A stretch of 64,000 bases of DNA. Origin: Pseudomonas sp. GV085. Lineage in GTDB: Bacteria; Pseudomonadota; Gammaproteobacteria; Pseudomonadales; Pseudomonadaceae. The DNA lies in contig NZ_QAOV01000016.1 of the NCBI RefSeq assembly GCF_003050925.1, positions 1 through 64,000 of the forward strand. The letters run 5' to 3'. Under the pieces are notes generated by a model. It was not told the origin of the DNA. It was given only the letters and a program-made list of their open reading frames with translations, and did no database searches. Position 1 is the stretch's first letter. Each line of letters opens with the position of its first letter. Position numbers and translations under genes: made by a program. Shown here piece after piece: positions 60,523 through 64,000 of the stretch.

Positions 60523-61074
60523 TTAGCGAAGGCCCCCGCTGGATCGGGATGGGATGAGGGCGACTAAATCTGTATCACCTATGTCGACACCAGCCTGTGA
60601 AAGCAGCGTAGTAACCTGGCCACGGTGATGGGTCTGATGGTTGAAGAAATGCATCACCAGGCCGAAAAAATCCTTGTCCGACACTACCCCCTTCAAGCTC
60701 GCATAATGGAGGGTGTGATCCAGATCGGACTCTGTAATAGAGCTGGCCCATTCGACGATGATCTGATCAAGCGTCTCTCGATACACTGAGAGTTCTCGAA
60801 TAGTAGAGAACAACGCCTGGTCAAGGCTTTTCGGATCAGAAAATCGCCTCACCGGCTCCAATGTCGAGTGGTTCGCTGGATGTTTGGCGAATCGCTTTAG
60901 CCACACGGTGTCTCCGACTGCCACGTGGTTCAGCGTCCCGAGAATCGACCTGAAGAACGCTTTTCTATCAGCTGATAGCTCATCATCGGACAAGCACCTG
61001 GCCGCTCCATAGATCTTTTCGTTCATCCATTTGTTATAGGTCGCCATCAGGCAGATATGGCCGGTACGGCTCAT
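60523..61074 (-). CDS. DinB/YfiT-like four-helix metalloprotein
   Basis: This 183-aa DinB-family protein has the usual metal histidines, one in TLNHVAVGDTVWLKRF (about 48) and two in the HFFNHQTHHRGQVTTLL segment (about 142-150). Many members are thiol transferases or are of unknown function. The start at 61074 has GAGGA eight bases upstream; the longer frame to 61119 is rejected. It has no operon partner. Confidence 0.88.
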   Translation of the reverse strand: MSRTGHICLMATYNKWMNEKIYGAARCLSDDELSADRKAFFRSILGTLNHVAVGDTVWLKRFAKHPANHSTLEPVRRFSDPKSLDQALFSTIRELSVYRETLDQIIVEWASSITESDLDHTLHYASLKGVVSDKDFFGLVMHFFNHQTHHRGQVTTLLSQAGVDIGDTDLVALIPSRSSGGLR

Positions 61075-61180
61075 GTGCTCATCCTCTGAGTGGGTATTTG
61101 ACAAGCGCTCCACGCTCACCGCAAACCCAGTCTATTGCACGGTGACCCGTACGCGGTAGAGATCGTTATTGCCCCGATAC

Positions 61181-62083
61181 TCACGGGCCACCCCCCAAGA
61201 GGTAACCTTCGACATTTTCCATGGACAGGGCTTCGAGCAGCACCTGCTCCAGAATGGCAAAAAAACATTTGATGTGGGCCTGCTTCAATGCCTGAGGCCG
61301 GGTCACCAGATAGACCTCCATATCTGGAAGGTGGAGATCCGGGAACAACCCGATCAGATCCTTCGCCAGTATACGGGGCAGTACGGCCACCCCCATACCT
61401 CGCCTCACCGATTCGAGCTGCACGGCGAACGAATTCACGCTGATCTGCGCGCGGTCCAGACCACCGGCCTTTGCCGCACGCATTTGCGGCAACATGTCCA
61501 GCGGGGGAAGCAAGGCAACATTGACCGCAGTGGCCGGGGTCACCCCTGGAAACCGCTTCAGATAACCTGCATCAGCGAAGACACCGTAGGCGAGCCGGCC
61601 TATGGGTCGATAAATCAGCGACGGCTCACCCAGATGAGCGGTACGTACAGCAATGTCTGCCACGCCGCGGACGATCTTGTGAAAGTCGGCTGTTACCAAA
61701 AGCTCCACCGAGCAACGCGGGTGCAGAGAAGTGAAGCGACTCGCGGCCTCCAGCACGCAAGACGAGAACCCCTCGCCTGCACTGACCAGGACACTGCCAG
61801 CCAGCTCTGTGTGTGGCTCGGATATGCCTGCAGCGGTTTGACGCCTCAAGCCCGCTTCCGCAGCCAGGGCAACTTCCACGAGGGATTGGCCCCGCGAGGT
61901 CAACCAGCATCCTTCAACGCCCCGCTCGACGAGTGGCTCGCCCAGTGCGACCTCAAGTTGGGTCAGGCGGCGGGACACGGTAGACGCCGCGATACCCAGC
62001 AACTGGCCAGCTTGAAGGAAGCTGCCACGCCGCGAGACTGCCAACAGCAGACGAAGATCGTCCCAATTTGCTTGCAACGCCAT
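61181..62083 (-). CDS. LysR-family transcriptional regulator
   Basis: This 300-aa LysR protein has an N-terminal HTH (about 5-65, WDDLRLLLAVSRRGSFLQAG and TVSRRLTQLEVALGEPL) and a substrate domain. It is divergent from the SnoaL-like/SDR pair, with 117 bases between the start codons, the classic position for a regulator of that pair. Start at ATG 62083, directly before the HTH; the upstream in-frame Met at 62158 adds 25 residues of unlikely sequence. Confidence 0.88.
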   Translation of the reverse strand: MALQANWDDLRLLLAVSRRGSFLQAGQLLGIAASTVSRRLTQLEVALGEPLVERGVEGCWLTSRGQSLVEVALAAEAGLRRQTAAGISEPHTELAGSVLVSAGEGFSSCVLEAASRFTSLHPRCSVELLVTADFHKIVRGVADIAVRTAHLGEPSLIYRPIGRLAYGVFADAGYLKRFPGVTPATAVNVALLPPLDMLPQMRAAKAGGLDRAQISVNSFAVQLESVRRGMGVAVLPRILAKDLIGLFPDLHLPDMEVYLVTRPQALKQAHIKCFFAILEQVLLEALSMENVEGYLLGGGP

Positions 62084-62200
62084 GCGTCCTGTCCTCCCTG
62101 GTCTGCATATGTGCAAATCCATTATGCAGTAGTCGCTGTTTTTCGGGGGAGGCCTCAAAGGTATATCTACAGACCCTCGACACGAATGGAATGGACTGTA

Positions 62201-62620
62201 ATGACTACTGGCCCCAACGACTATGCGGAACGCGCCTCAAGAGCCTTCAATCGCCGTGATGTGGAGGCGATGCTTGCATTGGTTTGCGAAGACTTCATCT
62301 ACGTCGATGGCATGGGGATTCAAACCGGTCGCGACGCCATGCGCAAACGAGAGACTGCGCTGTTCGAAGCGTTCCCTGATGCCCAAGTGACCTTCACCCC
62401 ATTCATGGTCGCTGACGATCGTTTGGCGCTGACTGCTTTACTGACCGGCACCTTCGCCGCACCCTTGGTGCTGCCAGGCCGGGTGATTGCACCCCATGGA
62501 CGCCATATTACCGTGCACTACGCCGCACACTTCACCTTCAGAAACGGGCTGGCCATCCGTGAAGAGGTTTTCTTCGACAGTGCGGTGTTGATGCCGTCAG
62601 CCGAACAGGGTGAGGGTTGA
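62201..62620 (+). CDS. SnoaL-like/NTF2-fold protein
   Basis: This 139-aa single-domain alpha+beta-barrel protein has DYAERASRAFNRRDVEAMLA, the loop DFIYVDGMGIQTGRDAM, and FPDAQVTFTPFMVADDRL, all typical of nuclear-transport-factor-2-like SnoaL domains (ketosteroid isomerase superfamily). It could be an isomerase, hydrolase or binding protein. Five codons upstream ATG 62186 is an alternative start. Three bases separate it from the SDR gene, so both are co-translated. Confidence 0.82.
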   Translation: MTTGPNDYAERASRAFNRRDVEAMLALVCEDFIYVDGMGIQTGRDAMRKRETALFEAFPDAQVTFTPFMVADDRLALTALLTGTFAAPLVLPGRVIAPHGRHITVHYAAHFTFRNGLAIREEVFFDSAVLMPSAEQGEG

Positions 62621-62623
62621 GCC

Positions 62624-63691
62624 ATGCGCAGCGTATTTGTTACTGGAGCAACCGGCTTGCTGGGCAACAACCTGGTGCGTGAATTGGTCGCTCGTGGCTA
62701 CACGGTCAAAGGCCTGGTCCGCTCAAGAGCCAAAGGTGAACAGCAGTTCAACAATCTACCGGGGGTGGAGCTGGTCGTGGGTGACATGGCCGATGTCGAC
62801 GCATTCGCAGCATCGCTGCAAGGTTGCGATACGGTGTTTCACACCGCGGCGTTCTTTCGCGACAACTACAAGGGCGGCAGCCACTGGAAAGAACTCGAAA
62901 AGATCAATGTGTCTGGTACGCGGCGCCTGCTTAACCAGGCCTACCGCGCCGGTATACGACGGTTCGTCCATACCTCTTCCATTGCCGTGCTCGACGGCGC
63001 ACCTGGCTCGTCCATCGATGAGACATGTCTGCGGGCCGACGCCGACGCGGATGACTACTACCGCAGCAAGATCCTCGCCGACCGTGTCGTCCTGTCGTTC
63101 CTGGAAGCACATCCCGAGATGCATGCCTGCATGGTCCTGCCCGGTTGGATGTGGGGCCCTGCCGACATTGGCCCGACCTCCTCGGGACAATTGGTCAACG
63201 ATGTCGTGAACGGCAAGTTGCCCGGGCTGATCCCTGGCAGCTTCTCCGTTGTCGATGCCCGTGATGTGGCATGGGCGCTGATTGCTGCCGCCAAACAGGG
63301 CCGACGAGGTGAGCGCTATCTCGCGGCGGGCCGGAATATGACGATGCGTCAGCTGGTCCCTGTTCTAGGACGTATCGCTGGCGTAAAGACCCCCGTTCGA
63401 CAACTACCGCTGCCCTTTCTATACACCTTGGCAACTGTGCAGGAGATCTATGCGCGCCTGACCGGCAAGCCCATTCTGCTGAGCATGGCCACGTTGCGCC
63501 TGTTGATACGAGAGGAGGACCGCTCCTGCTTCAACCATCGCAAGAGCGAGCAGGAGCTTGGCCTGAGTTTCCGGACGCTAGAGCAGACAATCACTGACAC
63601 CGTGGCGTGGTACCGTGATCACGGCTGGTTTGAAAAGCACAGTGCGCGCGCCTCGAAGAAAAAAAGCTCATCGGTCATGGTCGACAACTGA
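62624..63691 (+). CDS. Extended SDR, NAD-dependent epimerase/dihydroflavonol reductase-like
   Basis: This 355-aa Rossmann protein has the nucleotide motif TGATGLLGNNLVREL (about 7-21), HTAAFFRDN, the catalytic serine/threonine in HTSSIAVLDG and Tyr/Lys in YYRSKILAD (about 144-152). It resembles dihydroflavonol-4-reductase/3-beta-HSD-like enzymes that oxidise or reduce a hydroxyl/keto group. It forms an operon with the SnoaL-like gene. The C-terminal 15 residues are Lys/Ser-rich and variable. The substrate is unknown. Confidence 0.88.
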   Translation: MRSVFVTGATGLLGNNLVRELVARGYTVKGLVRSRAKGEQQFNNLPGVELVVGDMADVDAFAASLQGCDTVFHTAAFFRDNYKGGSHWKELEKINVSGTRRLLNQAYRAGIRRFVHTSSIAVLDGAPGSSIDETCLRADADADDYYRSKILADRVVLSFLEAHPEMHACMVLPGWMWGPADIGPTSSGQLVNDVVNGKLPGLIPGSFSVVDARDVAWALIAAAKQGRRGERYLAAGRNMTMRQLVPVLGRIAGVKTPVRQLPLPFLYTLATVQEIYARLTGKPILLSMATLRLLIREEDRSCFNHRKSEQELGLSFRTLEQTITDTVAWYRDHGWFEKHSARASKKKSSSVMVDN

Positions 63692-63840
63692 CTTTCGCAG
63701 AAGGGATTACCGTCCAGTCCCAAAGCCGATAATCTCGAGCCTCATTGTGCGGTTTTATGCGGGTACGCGAGGGGTACCTTGAGTTCCCGAGACCGCACTT
63801 GCTGGTCATTTACCACACACCAGAACAAGGACGTCAATTT

Positions 63841-64000
63841 GTGAACAGGGAAATCATCCTGATGCGTCACGGCCAGCCAAAACTGGCCGCAACCGACAAG
63901 ATCTCAGCGCTCGAGATGAAAGACTGGATCGAACAATACAACCGATCCGAAATTACCCACCACCCGGTCCCGCCTGCCAGTCTGCAACTCGCCGCAACCG
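63841..64000 (+). CDS. Histidine phosphatase family protein (partial, runs off the window)
   Basis: The first 53 codons are present. GTG at 63841 has AAGGA ten bases upstream. LMRHGQP near residue 8 is the phosphohistidine RHG motif of the phosphoglycerate mutase-like superfamily. The rest, including the second catalytic half, lies beyond the window end. No function can be assigned beyond the family. Confidence 0.75.
   Translation, partial: MNREIILMRHGQPKLAATDKISALEMKDWIEQYNRSEITHHPVPPASLQLAAT

Noticed and set aside
61169..62200. N-terminal extension of the SnoaL-like protein to 483 codons
   Set aside because: The first 340 codons are antisense to the LysR gene; the NTF2-fold domain begins only after 62186.

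Overview
The window is chromosomal DNA from a fluorescent-group Pseudomonas. The evidence is high GC with strong codon bias, paired inverted REP/BIME repeats at three places, a complete wss-type acetylated-cellulose operon as known from P. fluorescens SBW25, and many close matches to Pseudomonas gene families. No integrase, intact insertion sequence, CRISPR array or tRNA gene was seen. The left edge carries two tandem minus-strand promoters of ribosomal-operon type, so an rrn operon probably runs off the window to the left.

Layout. 1-5150: rrn-type promoters, an OsmC-YcaO fusion gene, and the divergent ptrR-sad pair (putrescine/GABA succinate-semialdehyde oxidation). 5344-10555: a polar amino acid ABC transporter operon (binding protein, two permeases, ATPase) with an embedded zinc aspartoacylase/desuccinylase gene, followed by an RpiR regulator. 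10556-14950: a mosaic accessory segment with an AT-rich acyltransferase gene, a PrpA-like phosphatase, a decayed Gfo/Idh oxidoreductase, orphan fragments and short direct/inverted repeats. 14959-29683: wssA to wssI, nine tightly packed genes for cellulose synthesis, export and acetylation. 29684-31707: remains of a cytochrome bd oxidase locus, an AraC regulator and a repeat-rich stretch.

31708-39488: a signalling locus with a 1715-aa pseudokinase/ATPase/GAF/histidine kinase, divergent from an unusual response regulator carrying two DNA-binding domains, then a stand-alone receiver and a patatin lipase. 39919-50004: a catabolic locus with a FadL porin, an acyl-CoA synthetase, an FAH hydrolase, an extradiol (VOC) dioxygenase, a TetR repressor, a divergent OYE-family reductase, a second TetR, and an MhpA-like hydroxylase. 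Two clear palindromic operator sets suggest two TetR regulons for uptake and meta-cleavage of a hydrophobic phenolic compound. 50281-59528: a winged-helix/ATPase/TPR regulator followed by a small protein and a tripartite RND efflux system. 59763-64000: a LysE exporter, a DinB-like protein, a LysR regulator divergent from a SnoaL-like/SDR pair, and the start of a histidine phosphatase gene cut by the window end.

The least explained parts are the meta-cleavage locus (substrate unknown, possible dual start of the FAH hydrolase) and the two-component locus with dual DNA-binding output and a perfect 26-bp inverted repeat in its divergent promoter.
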